Of a stretch of 64,000 bases of DNA, positions 1-7,971 are shown piece by piece. A program made the position numbers and the translations under genes. The notes beneath the pieces were generated by a model. That model was given only the letters and a program-made list of their open reading frames with translations. It had not been told where the DNA came from and made no database searches. Position 1 is the first letter of the stretch; the number at the start of each line of letters is the position of its first letter. Source of the stretch: an uncultured Clostridia bacterium (GTDB lineage: Bacteria; Bacillota; Clostridia; TANB77; CAG-508); assembly GCA_947631915.1 (NCBI GenBank), contig CANRNC010000003.1:59245-123244 (forward strand). The letters run 5' to 3'.

Positions 1-3000
1 GTAATATTTGCAGGAACACAAAGTAGGAAGTCTTTAGGATTTGCGGAAGTATCTTTAATATTTGATAATACAGACGGAAGGCTACCAATAGAATATACAG
101 AAGTAACAGTTACAAGACGATTATTTAGAAGCGGAGAATCAGAATACCTAATAAATAAAGTGAACTGTAGACTAAAAGATGTAATAGAGTTATTTATGGA
201 TACAGGAATAGGTAAAGACGGCTACTCAATTATTGGGCAAGGAAGAATAGATGAAATATTAAGCAATAAATCAGAAGACAGAAGACACGTATTTGAAGAA
301 GCATCAGGAATTGTTAAATATAAAGCAAGAAAAATAGAAGCTGAGAAAAAACTTGAACAAACAAAATTAAACTTATTAAGAATAAATGACATAATATATG
401 AAATTGAACAAAAAATAGAACCATTAAAAAGTCAAGCTGAAAAAGCCAAAAAATATTTAAGCCTAAAAGAAGAACTAAAAGATATAGAAATAGGGTTATT
501 TGCATACAACATCAATGAATATAAGGAAAAACTAACAAAAATAATTAAAGACATTGAGATATTAACTACTCAAAAAGACGAAGAAAATAAAAAATTAGAA
601 GAAATAACTAACTTAAAACAAGAACTAAAAGAACAAATAGACTCAATTACTGAAGAAATAGAAAATTTACACAACCTAGAATCAAAAACACTACAAGAAA
701 AAGAAAAAATAAATTCAGACATTAAAGTTATAAATGAGAGAATAACAAATAACAATATAAATCATAAAAGATTTCAAGAAGAAATTTTGGGATTACAAGA
801 AAAGAAAAAATTATTAGAAGAAGAAGTAAAACAAAAACAAGCTAAAAAAATAAATTTGTTTGAAAATAAAGAAAAGTTTGAAAAACAATTAGAGGAAAAG
901 CAAAAAGAATTAGATGAAATAAATAATAAATTATCTGAAAAAGAAAAAGAAATAGAGCAATACAAAAAAAATGTGGAACAATGTGTTGATGACAAATTTG
1001 AAAAAACTGCGCAACTTAGTGCTTTAGATGTAAATATTGAAAATTTACAAAAAAGAGATAATACTATAAAAGAAGAAATGCGACAAGTAATCTCTGAACT
1101 TGATAGTACAAGACTTACAAAAGAGGGAATCGCAAAAATATTTTATGATAGTGAAAATAAGAGAAAAGACTTATTATTAAAATTAGAACAAATATCAAAA
1201 AAACAACAAGATGATGTAGAAAAAGTAAAAGAATATGAAGATAAAATAAATAATATGCTATCAGACTATAGATTAAAAGAATCTAGGTTAAAATTCTTAA
1301 AAGAAACAGAAAAAGAAAAAGAAGGATATACAAAGAGTGTAAGAACACTATTATTAGAGTGTGAAGGAAATAAGCAATTAGCAAATGGAATAGAGGGTGC
1401 GTTAAGTAGTTTAATTGAAGTAGATAAAAAATATCAATTAGCAATAGAAATGGCATTAGGAGGAGCACTACAAAATATAGTAACTGAAACAGAAAAAGAC
1501 GCAAAAAAATTAGTAGAATATTTGAGAGAAAATAAAATAGGTAGAGCATCATTTTTACCAATATCATCAGTAAAAGGTAAAAAAATAGAAAATTTTGAAG
1601 ATAAAAATATTAAAGGCATTCAAGGAATAGCATCAGATTTAGTAAAATATAAGCCTAAATATGATGGGATAATCCAAAGTCTATTAGGAAGAACAATAAT
1701 AATAGAAGATATGAATCAAGCTATAGAACTAGCAAAACAAAATAAATATTCATTTAAGATAGTAACACTTGAGGGGGATATAATAAATCCATCAGGAGTA
1801 ATTAGTGGAGGGCTAGCACCAACCAAAACCGTAAATATTTTAGGAAGGGCAGGAGAAATAAAACAACTAGAAAAAGAATTAGTAAAAATAAAAGAAAAAA
1901 TTAAAGAATTAAAACAACAAAAAGAGGAATATGAAAAATCGATACAAAAAGTACTAGAAGAATCTAATAATTTTGAAGAAAACCTAAAAGAAATAGAAAT
2001 AAAATATGCAACAGATAAGCAAAAGTTAACATCTGTAGAGGAGAATATAGCAAAAAGTGAAAATCATTTAGAAAAATTAAAAAATGAATTAGCAGAAATA
2101 AACACACAAAAAGAAAAAAGTGAAATACAAAAAGTAAACACACAAAAAGAAATAGAAGAAATAGATAAAGAAAAAGAAAAATTAGAATTATTAATTAATG
2201 AATATGCTAATTTAAATAAAGATAATCAGAAATATATAGATGATTTAAATTTTGATGTAACAAACTTAAAAATATCAGTAAATTCATTTAATGAAAGCGA
2301 AAGTTCAATAAACGAAGTGGTTGAAAGAATTAACAACGAAATTAGTACAAATAATATTACTATAAAAAACAGAGAGGATAATATACAACAATTAATATTA
2401 GAAAATGAAAAATTATTTCAAAATATAAAAGAACTTGAAAATAAATTAAGTGAGATGGACAAAAATATACAAGGAAGATATACAAAAGTACAAGACTTAA
2501 AAAAAGAAAGAAATGATAAAAACCAAACATTACAAGAAACAGAAAATAAACTTTTAGAGCAATTTGATAATTTAGAAACTATAAAATCAGAGATAACAAA
2601 AATAGAAGTAAAAAAGGAAAAAATAGAACAGGACATAGAAGAAGTAACCAATAAACTATGGGAAGAATATGAACTAACGCCTAATAATATACCAGAAAAC
2701 TATAAGAAACCAAATAATATTGCAATGGCAACAAAATCAGCAAATAAGATAAGAGAAGAAATTAGGGATTTAGGAAGTATAAATATTGATTCTATTGAAG
2801 AATACAAAAATACATCTGAAAGATATGATTTCATGTGTGATCAAAGACTAGATGTAGAAAATTCAATGTCACAATTAAAAGATGTCATAAGTGAAATGAC
2901 AGAAACAATGAAAAGTCAATTTTTAAAGCAATTTAAAATAATAAATGAAAACTTTAAAAGTACATTTGTAGAACTATTTGGTGGAGGAACAGCAGAACTA

Positions 3001-3363
3001 ATATTAGAAAATGAAGAAGATGTTTTGGAAACAGGAATAGAAATAAGGGTACAACCTCCAGGAAAAAAATTACAAAATATGATGTTATTATCAGGAGGAG
3101 AAAGAGCATTTACTGCAATAGCACTATTATTTGCAATGTTAAAAATAAATCCATCACCATTCTGCATACTAGATGAAATTGAAGCTGCATTAGACGATGT
3201 AAATGTATATAGATTTGCAGAATATCTAAAAAAATTTGCAAAAGACACACAATTTTTAACAATAACACACAGGAAAGGAACAATGGAACAAGCCACAACC
3301 GTATATGGAGTTACAATGGAGGAAAGCGGAATTAGCAAATTACTATCAATAAAGTTAAAGTGA
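1..3363 (+). CDS. smc: Chromosome partition protein Smc, 5' end cut by window
   Basis: SMC ATPase for chromosome condensation and segregation, working with ScpAB on the nucleoid. The frame is open from base 1, so about 55-60 N-terminal residues including Walker A lie outside the window. Visible parts are the end of the N-terminal head with the Q-loop-like segment GYSIIGQGRIDEIL, a long Lys/Glu-rich coiled coil, a globular hinge around residues 445-620 of the visible part (LANGIEGALSSLIEV and FLPISSVKG), a second coiled coil, and the C-terminal head with signature LLSGGERAF and Walker B CILDEIEAALDD. The visible 1,120 residues fit a full length near 1,180. No promoter is visible. The ldh gene follows 76 bases later. 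The last 40 bases are duplicated just downstream. Confidence 0.98.
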   Translation, partial: VIFAGTQSRKSLGFAEVSLIFDNTDGRLPIEYTEVTVTRRLFRSGESEYLINKVNCRLKDVIELFMDTGIGKDGYSIIGQGRIDEILSNKSEDRRHVFEEASGIVKYKARKIEAEKKLEQTKLNLLRINDIIYEIEQKIEPLKSQAEKAKKYLSLKEELKDIEIGLFAYNINEYKEKLTKIIKDIEILTTQKDEENKKLEEITNLKQELKEQIDSITEEIENLHNLESKTLQEKEKINSDIKVINERITNNNINHKRFQEEILGLQEKKKLLEEEVKQKQAKKINLFENKEKFEKQLEEKQKELDEINNKLSEKEKEIEQYKKNVEQCVDDKFEKTAQLSALDVNIENLQKRDNTIKEEMRQVISELDSTRLTKEGIAKIFYDSENKRKDLLLKLEQISKKQQDDVEKVKEYEDKINNMLSDYRLKESRLKFLKETEKEKEGYTKSVRTLLLECEGNKQLANGIEGALSSLIEVDKKYQLAIEMALGGALQNIVTETEKDAKKLVEYLRENKIGRASFLPISSVKGKKIENFEDKNIKGIQGIASDLVKYKPKYDGIIQSLLGRTIIIEDMNQAIELAKQNKYSFKIVTLEGDIINPSGVISGGLAPTKTVNILGRAGEIKQLEKELVKIKEKIKELKQQKEEYEKSIQKVLEESNNFEENLKEIEIKYATDKQKLTSVEENIAKSENHLEKLKNELAEINTQKEKSEIQKVNTQKEIEEIDKEKEKLELLINEYANLNKDNQKYIDDLNFDVTNLKISVNSFNESESSINEVVERINNEISTNNITIKNREDNIQQLILENEKLFQNIKELENKLSEMDKNIQGRYTKVQDLKKERNDKNQTLQETENKLLEQFDNLETIKSEITKIEVKKEKIEQDIEEVTNKLWEEYELTPNNIPENYKKPNNIAMATKSANKIREEIRDLGSINIDSIEEYKNTSERYDFMCDQRLDVENSMSQLKDVISEMTETMKSQFLKQFKIINENFKSTFVELFGGGTAELILENEEDVLETGIEIRVQPPGKKLQNMMLLSGGERAFTAIALLFAMLKINPSPFCILDEIEAALDDVNVYRFAEYLKKFAKDTQFLTITHRKGTMEQATTVYGVTMEESGISKLLSIKLK

Positions 3364-3415
3364 AAAACGAATTAAGGAATTAGTAAATTACTATCAATAA
3401 AATTAAAATGAAAAA
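3328..3415 (+). repeat. Imperfect tandem duplication of the smc 3' end
   Basis: The stretch 3328-3367, covering the last 12 smc codons, the stop and a few bases, recurs at 3376-3415 with about four substitutions and a 48-base offset. The second copy lies in the smc-ldh gap and is not translated as part of smc. It looks like an old local duplication. Confidence 0.85.
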
Positions 3416-3439
3416 TATAAAATAGAAAGGAAGATAAAA

Positions 3440-4393
3440 TTGGTAGAAAAAAGAAAAATAGTTTTAGTTGGAACAGGATTTGTAGGAATGAGCTTTGCAT
3501 ATTCATTATTAAACCAAGGAGGAGTAAACGAATTAGTTTTAATAGACAAAGACACAGACAAAGCAGAGGGAGAAGCAATGGATTTGGCACATGGGCTTTC
3601 ATGCGCACCATCAAACATCAATATTAAATCAGGAGAATATTCAGAATGTAAAGATGCGAACATTGTAGTTATTACTGCTGGAGTAAATCAAAAGCCAGGA
3701 CAAACAAGACTAGAATTAGCAAAAATAAATACAGAAATAATGAAAGAAATAACAGAAAAAATTGTAGCAACAGGATTTAAAGGAACATTCATCATAGCAA
3801 CTAATCCAGTAGATATAATGACATATGTAGTTGCAAAAATATCAGGATTTCCAAAAAATAAGATAATAGGATCAGGAACAGTATTAGATACTGCAAGATT
3901 AAGATACATATTAGGTGAATACTTTAGTATTAATAGTAAAAATATTCATGCATATATAATGGGAGAACATGGAGACACATCTTTTGTACCATGGACACAC
4001 TGTTATATAGGATGTAAGAAGATAACAGAAATGTTAGAAGAAAAGCACCAAGACTTATCAATATTAGAAGATATCTATAAAGATACACAACAAGCTGCTT
4101 ATGAAATTATAAATAAGAAAAAAGCAACATACTATGGTATAGGTATAGCACTTACCAAAATAGTAAAAGCAATATTAAATGATGAAGAACAAATATTAAC
4201 AGTATCTACAGAAGTAGATGGAGAATATAAACATAAAGGAATGTTTATAGGTGTTCCAGCAATAATAAATAGTAATGGAGTACGTGAGATATTAGAGTTA
4301 AGACTCACAGAAAAAGAGCAAGAACAATTTGACTTTAGTTGTAATACATTACAAAATGTTATAAAAACTGAAATAGATCCATTATTAAAATAA
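3440..4393 (+). CDS. ldh: L-lactate dehydrogenase
   Basis: NAD-dependent L-lactate dehydrogenase that interconverts pyruvate and lactate in the cytoplasm and regenerates NAD+ during fermentation. The 317 residues match the family length of about 315. A Rossmann glycine motif (VGTGFVGMSFA) is at the N terminus, NPVDIMTY follows, and the active-site histidine lies in GEHGDTSFVPW near residue 178. QKPGQTR is the mobile-loop Arg region typical of LDH rather than malate dehydrogenase. The start is TTG, behind AAAGGAAG. The gene stands between smc and a terminator, so it is either transcribed with smc or alone. Confidence 0.96.
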   Translation: MVEKRKIVLVGTGFVGMSFAYSLLNQGGVNELVLIDKDTDKAEGEAMDLAHGLSCAPSNINIKSGEYSECKDANIVVITAGVNQKPGQTRLELAKINTEIMKEITEKIVATGFKGTFIIATNPVDIMTYVVAKISGFPKNKIIGSGTVLDTARLRYILGEYFSINSKNIHAYIMGEHGDTSFVPWTHCYIGCKKITEMLEEKHQDLSILEDIYKDTQQAAYEIINKKKATYYGIGIALTKIVKAILNDEEQILTVSTEVDGEYKHKGMFIGVPAIINSNGVREILELRLTEKEQEQFDFSCNTLQNVIKTEIDPLLK

Positions 4394-4410
4394 TAATAAA
4401 AAAACAAAAA

Positions 4411-4440
4411 AATAAGGAAAAATATTTTCCTTATTTTTTT
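4411..4440 (+). terminator. Rho-independent terminator after ldh
   Basis: The hairpin AATAAGGAAAA / TTTTCCTTATT runs straight into a run of T residues 18 bases after the ldh stop. Confidence 0.85.
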
Positions 4441-4626
4441 ATTAAAATTTAAAGAGAAAAAATAAAAGAAAAATATTTTATTATGAAAAATAAATAAACT
4501 ATTGCAAAAAAAAATAAATATGTTAAAATAAAAATAATTTAAATTCAAGAACAAATTAAATTTCAAAAGCCTTATTTCTAAAGGTAAAATCCCAAAAACA
4601 ACTAAAAATAAAGAAAGGAGAAAAGC

Positions 4627-5268
4627 ATGGAAATGCTATCATCAAAGCAAAAGACCGCTATTATAATAGCAGGTGTTATTGTAGTAGGAATATTTATAAT
4701 TTATATGGCGACAAAAACAAAAGATTATGACAATTATTCCGTTATAAATGAAGAAATAGAAGAAAATACAAATGAAAATAAAGAAGAAATACAAGAAGAA
4801 AAAATAAACGAAATAGTAATACATATAACAGGAGCAGTTGAAAAAGAAGGAATAGTAAAACTAGAAGAAGGATCACGTATAGATGATGCAATAAAACAAG
4901 CAGGAGGTTTAACAGAAGAAGCAGATATAAAATCGATAAATCTAGCATATATGCTAAAAGATGGACAAAAAATTTATATACCGAAAATTTCAGACGAAGT
5001 CGAAGAAATAACTGAAATTGAACAACCTCCAATAAATTTTATACTTGACAATGGTGCAGATGAAATTATCAGTGAAAAAGTAAATATAAATACAGCGACA
5101 ATAGATGAACTTAAGAAGTTATCAGGTATTGGAGAAGGTACAGGAATTAAAATAATACAATATAGACAAGAAAACGGAACTTTTAAAACAATAGAAGATA
5201 TAAAAAATGTTTCAGGGATTGGAGAAGCTAAATATAATAATATAAAAGATTATATATGTGTAAAATAA
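4627..5268 (+). CDS. comEA: ComEA-type DNA-binding competence protein
   Basis: Membrane-anchored DNA receptor of the natural-transformation machinery. The 213 residues hold one N-terminal membrane segment (AIIIAGVIVVGIFIIYMA), an acidic linker, an SLBB domain (IVIHITGAVEKEGIVKLEEG, about residues 60-120) and a C-terminal tandem helix-hairpin-helix DNA-binding domain (VNINTATIDELKKLSGIGEG, then IEDIKNVSGIGEAKYNNI). Strong RBS AAAGGAG precedes the ATG. No comEC or comEB lies beside it, so competence here is only suggested. The 233 bases upstream, after the ldh terminator, are A-rich with no other gene visible. Confidence 0.94.
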   Translation: MEMLSSKQKTAIIIAGVIVVGIFIIYMATKTKDYDNYSVINEEIEENTNENKEEIQEEKINEIVIHITGAVEKEGIVKLEEGSRIDDAIKQAGGLTEEADIKSINLAYMLKDGQKIYIPKISDEVEEITEIEQPPINFILDNGADEIISEKVNINTATIDELKKLSGIGEGTGIKIIQYRQENGTFKTIEDIKNVSGIGEAKYNNIKDYICVK

Positions 5269-5270
5269 AA

Positions 5271-5296
5271 ATAAAAAAGGCGGATTAAATCCGCCT
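5271..5296 (-). terminator. Terminator for the S24-type repressor gene
   Basis: Perfect stem AGGCGGATT / AATCCGCCT. On the minus strand it is followed by TTTTTTATTTT, so it terminates the minus-strand regulator. It may also slow comEA transcripts. Confidence 0.85.
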
Positions 5297-5311
5297 CACA
5301 TATAAAATAAA

Positions 5312-5890
5312 TTATTTTTTAGATTTTGTTAATACTTTTCCTATTATATAGAAAGTATCATTATTTGATACTTGAATATCTTTAATACTTGGATTTTCTG
5401 CTTTTAGAGTAATTTTACCTCTTTTATCATAAAATCTTCTGATCATAACTTGGTCATTATAACTAAATAAACCATAATCTTTACTATTCAAAGGTGAATT
5501 AAATTCTATAAAAGCATAAGTACCCTTTTCAAAAGTTTTATTCATAGAGTCATCAGAAATTTTAACTGCAATAGCTGCACTTGGCATATCTGATGGGCAA
5601 TCAATAAAACTATCAAGACTGTCAACAGCAAGAATCTTATCATAAGAAATATGTTTTACAACATTATAACTCTCTTGTTCCTCATTAATAGTTTTATCAT
5701 ATGTATACATTAATTGTTGATATGGGATATCAAGAGCTTTGCAAATATTTTTTAATGCCTTGTGGCTTGGATTTCTCTCTCCCTTCTCAATATGAGTCAA
5801 ATGTCCGATGTTAATATCAGTAAGTCTAGCAAGTTCAGTCTTTGTCATTCCTTTAGCTTTTCTGGCTTTAGCAATCATACCACCAATCAT
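5312..5890 (-). CDS. XRE-family repressor with S24 (LexA/CI-like) C-terminal domain
   Basis: Phage-repressor-like transcription factor of 192 residues. An XRE helix-turn-helix occupies residues 5-60 (MTKTELARLTDINIGHLTHIEKGER). An S24 peptidase-fold dimerisation domain follows at about 105-190: the nucleophile region SDDSM (Ser115) and DQVMIRRF are visible. In LexA-type self-cleaving repressors the equivalent of DEVTVKRL carries the catalytic Lys; here that position is Arg151, so autocleavage may be lost (inference). The start at 5890 has AAAGAGG about 8 bases upstream; a longer frame to 5965 lacks an RBS and runs through the promoter. It is divergent from the small XRE gene at 6212. Confidence 0.92.
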   Translation of the reverse strand: MIGGMIAKARKAKGMTKTELARLTDINIGHLTHIEKGERNPSHKALKNICKALDIPYQQLMYTYDKTINEEQESYNVVKHISYDKILAVDSLDSFIDCPSDMPSAAIAVKISDDSMNKTFEKGTYAFIEFNSPLNSKDYGLFSYNDQVMIRRFYDKRGKITLKAENPSIKDIQVSNNDTFYIIGKVLTKSKK

Positions 5891-5923
5891 AATCTTCAAC
5901 CTCTTTCTTAAAAATATAGTATT

Positions 5924-5952
5924 ATTATACATGAAAAAACACCATTTGTCTA
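5924..5952 (-). promoter_or_regulatory. Sigma-A promoter for the S24-type repressor
   Basis: Reading leftwards: TAGACA, 17 bases, TATAAT, with the start codon 34 bases further on. The -35 lies in TTGTCTA(G/T)CAG, which recurs about 93 bases away near 6040; the two copies may be operator sites. Confidence 0.75.
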
Positions 5953-6154
5953 GCAGTAAATGCAAAATTTTACAAAAAATCTATATTTTAGCTAATATGT
6001 TCCATAGCCAATAAAATTAAAAATACAGAAACAAAAATTGTCTATCAGAAAAAGTTAACTTATTAATCATATTAAATAGAAACGAGATATTCAAGAAATA
6101 TAAACGATTATAAGACGTAAAACGATGTTTTTATTTAAAAATATCATAAAAGTA

Positions 6155-6184
6155 TTGACTTGTCAACAAGTAATATGATAATAT
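6155..6184 (+). promoter_or_regulatory. Promoter with embedded palindromic operator
   Basis: TTGACT (6155-6160), 18 bases, extended -10 TGATAATAT (TAATAT at 6179-6184). The spacer holds a perfect 14-base palindrome ACTTGT-CA-ACAAGT (6158-6171) overlapping the -35. A dimeric XRE repressor bound there would block polymerase. It drives the small XRE gene at 6212. Confidence 0.75.
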
Positions 6185-6211
6185 TTTATTGTCATAAAAG
6201 GAGTGATAAAG

Positions 6212-6410
6212 ATGAGAGAAAATAGAATAAAAGAATTTAGGATAAATAAAGGAATAACACTGAATGAATTATCTCAAAGAACGGGAATATCAGCACGGAT
6301 ATATATGTCATTTAGAAAAAGGAACAAGAAAAAATCCATCAATCGAAGTAATGAAAAGTATAGCCAAAGCATTAGATGTAAAGGTTCCAGAAGTATTTTT
6401 TTTGGAGTAA
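6212..6410 (+). CDS. Small XRE-family HTH protein, read through a +1 shift at CGG
   Basis: Single-domain XRE regulator of 65 residues if the ribosome skips the C of the in-frame CGG codon 29 (6296-6298). The first 28 codons encode MRENRIKEFRINKGITLNEL and QRTGISA. After the skip the text continues GYICHLEKGTRKNPSIEV then MKSIAKALDVKVPEVFFLE and stops at 6408-6410, a complete canonical XRE fold. Unshifted, the second half becomes basic non-HTH sequence ending at 6415. Start ATG 6212 follows AAAGGAG by 8 bases. It either autoregulates from the palindromic promoter or works against the divergent S24 repressor. The alternative is a simple frameshift pseudogene or assembly error, but the same event occurs at every other in-frame CGG in the window. 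Confidence 0.85.
6296..6299 (+). other. Putative +1 recoding site, GCA CGG A
   Basis: In-frame CGG codon 29 of the small XRE gene. Skipping C6296 makes the next codon GGA (Gly), giving SA-G-YICHLEKG, the conserved segment between HTH helices. This is one of five such sites. Confidence 0.8.
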
Positions 6411-6441
6411 AATAAAAAGTAAAAAAAATTGTCAATTCACC

Positions 6442-6470
6442 TTGCAAGACATCAAAAGATGTGCTATAAT
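6442..6470 (+). promoter_or_regulatory. Promoter of tRNA-Lys
   Basis: TTGCAA, 17 bases, TATAAT, 20 bases before the tRNA. Confidence 0.8.
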
Positions 6471-6490
6471 AAATGAGCTTGTTAGTATAT

Positions 6491-6566
6491 GGGTGATTAG
6501 CTCAGTTGGTAGAGCAGCTGACTCTTAATCAGAAGGTCCGGGGTTCGACCCCCCGATTGCCCACCA
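6491..6566 (+). tRNA. tRNA-Lys (CTT)
   Basis: 76-base cloverleaf with encoded CCA. Acceptor GGGTGAT/ATTGCCC (one G-T pair), D-arm AGCTCAGTTGGTAGAGC, anticodon stem-loop CTGA-CTCTTAA-TCAG with anticodon CTT, T-arm CGGGGTTCGACCCCCCG. It decodes AAG. Confidence 0.97.
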
Positions 6567-6572
6567 AAAAAA

Positions 6573-6603
6573 CCATCACATAAAAGAATGTGATGGCTTT
6601 TTT
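6573..6603. terminator. Bidirectional terminator between tRNA-Lys and the minus-strand gene
   Basis: Perfect 9-bp stem CCATCACAT / ATGTGATGG followed by CTTTTTT on the plus strand and, read leftwards, by a seven-T run. It serves tRNA-Lys and the gene at 6623. Confidence 0.9.
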
Positions 6604-6622
6604 ATATAAATTTATTAATAAT

Positions 6623-7003
6623 TTAGCTTTTATCTTCTAAAAATATAATTTGCTCTCTTCTATGTTGTTGTTTATCTCTTAAATTTTCAAGCATTTGCTG
6701 ATCAATAGAATCTAAATTATTTTCAATGTAATTTTTTGTATTTTCATAATTTTCTTTTAAATTTTGTAGATGTTCTTCTGGAGTAATATATTTATCCTCA
6801 TCTTTTAACTTACTTTCTAACTCATATATTTGTTGTTCTCTAACTCTTTGAATTTCTCTAGCATGCTCTTTATTTTCAGGGTCACCAATTTGAGAATATT
6901 GTTCTAGATGTCTTTCAGTTCTAGTATGGTTTTCTACTAGATTCTCTAAATTTTCTAACTGTTTATCTTTTTTCTCATTATCATAATTTTCAAAATTTAC
7001 CAT
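6623..7003 (-). CDS. Hypothetical charged coiled-coil protein
   Basis: Protein of 126 residues, not recognised. It is soluble, without signal peptide or membrane segment, and rich in Glu, Lys, Gln and Asn. Heptad-like helices predominate (KQLENLENLVENHTRTER, EIQRVREQQIYELESKLKDE, LRDKQQHRREQIIFLEDKS), so it is probably an extended helical or coiled-coil protein. A strong AAAAAGGAGG lies ahead of ATG 7003. It is a single gene between the shared terminator and the terminator of the membrane-protein gene to its right. No function can be assigned. Confidence 0.8.
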   Translation of the reverse strand: MVNFENYDNEKKDKQLENLENLVENHTRTERHLEQYSQIGDPENKEHAREIQRVREQQIYELESKLKDEDKYITPEEHLQNLKENYENTKNYIENNLDSIDQQMLENLRDKQQHRREQIIFLEDKS

Positions 7004-7080
7004 TATAAAAACCTCCTTTTTGTAAATCTATAATAATATAATTTGCATTTTTATTATATTTATAATTGGAAAAAAATACT

Positions 7081-7113
7081 TAAAAAAACGCTATGTGAAA
7101 CACATAACGTTTT
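7081..7113 (-). terminator. Terminator of the membrane-protein gene
   Basis: On the minus strand the stem AACGTTATGTG / CACATAGCGTT (one G-T pair) is followed by a T run, about 30 bases after the stop of the gene at 7143. Confidence 0.85.
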
Positions 7114-7142
7114 AAATATATTTCTTAATTAAAATCAAAAAT

Positions 7143-7745
7143 TTAAACTGATCTACTATAAGCTTTATTAATACCAAAGCCAAAAACAGTAGCAATTAAT
7201 GCAGTAATAATTTGATTCATTCCCATAGATAAATTTAAGGCTACAAACATTGGACTAGGAATATTTAATATTAAAGCTATAAGTCTAAAGAAACCATATA
7301 TTATTGCTACTTTTGCTAATATTGATACTATAGAAACAATAATGTAATTTATTTTTTTATTTACAAATAGTTTTCTATATAAATAAACAAAAGCAAAATT
7401 ACCTAGCCATATTGCAGGAATCATATAGACAGTATAAATGCTAGCAGATTTAAATATTAAACCACTTCCAATAGCTGAAATGCTTGGCAATGTAATTAGG
7501 CCAGCTATCTGCTTAAATCCTTTTACATTTAATGCTGTAGTAATTAACACAGTATTTACTATAGTACCTACCACATATTGAGAATGTGTAGCTATCCAAC
7601 TAGTTCCACCAAACATTGCAGTCAATAATTGAGGAATTATCATAGGAACTAAAAATATACAAATGCTTAATAATATCCATTGTATAATTTCATACTTTTT
7701 TGTTAATGGACATACTACATCATTCAAACAATTTTCATTCTCCAT
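7143..7745 (-). CDS. Polytopic membrane protein of unknown function
   Basis: About 200 residues with five to six predicted membrane segments (IIQWILLSICIFLVPMII, YVVGTIVNTVLITTALNV, YTVYMIPAIWLGNFAFVYLY, YIIVSIVSILAKVAIIYGF, MNQIITALIATVFGFGI). Size and topology resemble the substrate-binding S components of ECF vitamin transporters, but no family signature is certain. The short hydrophilic N terminus contains two Cys (ENCLNDVVC). ATG 7745 is preferred; a TTG at 7763 in the same frame is possible, and the RBS is weak for both. It is monocistronic with its own terminator. Confidence 0.82.
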   Translation of the reverse strand: MENENCLNDVVCPLTKKYEIIQWILLSICIFLVPMIIPQLLTAMFGGTSWIATHSQYVVGTIVNTVLITTALNVKGFKQIAGLITLPSISAIGSGLIFKSASIYTVYMIPAIWLGNFAFVYLYRKLFVNKKINYIIVSIVSILAKVAIIYGFFRLIALILNIPSPMFVALNLSMGMNQIITALIATVFGFGINKAYSRSV

Positions 7746-7904
7746 TTTATCGCCCACTTTCAATTAAAATTTTCTAAAAATATGATAACACAAGAATAAA
7801 TTATTAGCAATAATTAAATTATCATTTTAAAAGTAAAAACTAGTAAAATTAAACCTTATATAAAATATTATGGTAAAAATTTACTGAATTTCCAAATAAA
7901 ATTA

Positions 7905-7933
7905 TTTACAATTTTCGACAATAATGTTATATT
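7905..7933 (+). promoter_or_regulatory. Promoter of the SPFH/zinc-ribbon operon
   Basis: TTTACA, 17 bases, TATATT, 38 bases before ATG 7972, which has a strong AAGGAGG. Confidence 0.7.
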
Positions 7934-7971
7934 AAAATCGATTTAATATATATAAATAAGGAGGAAAAAAT

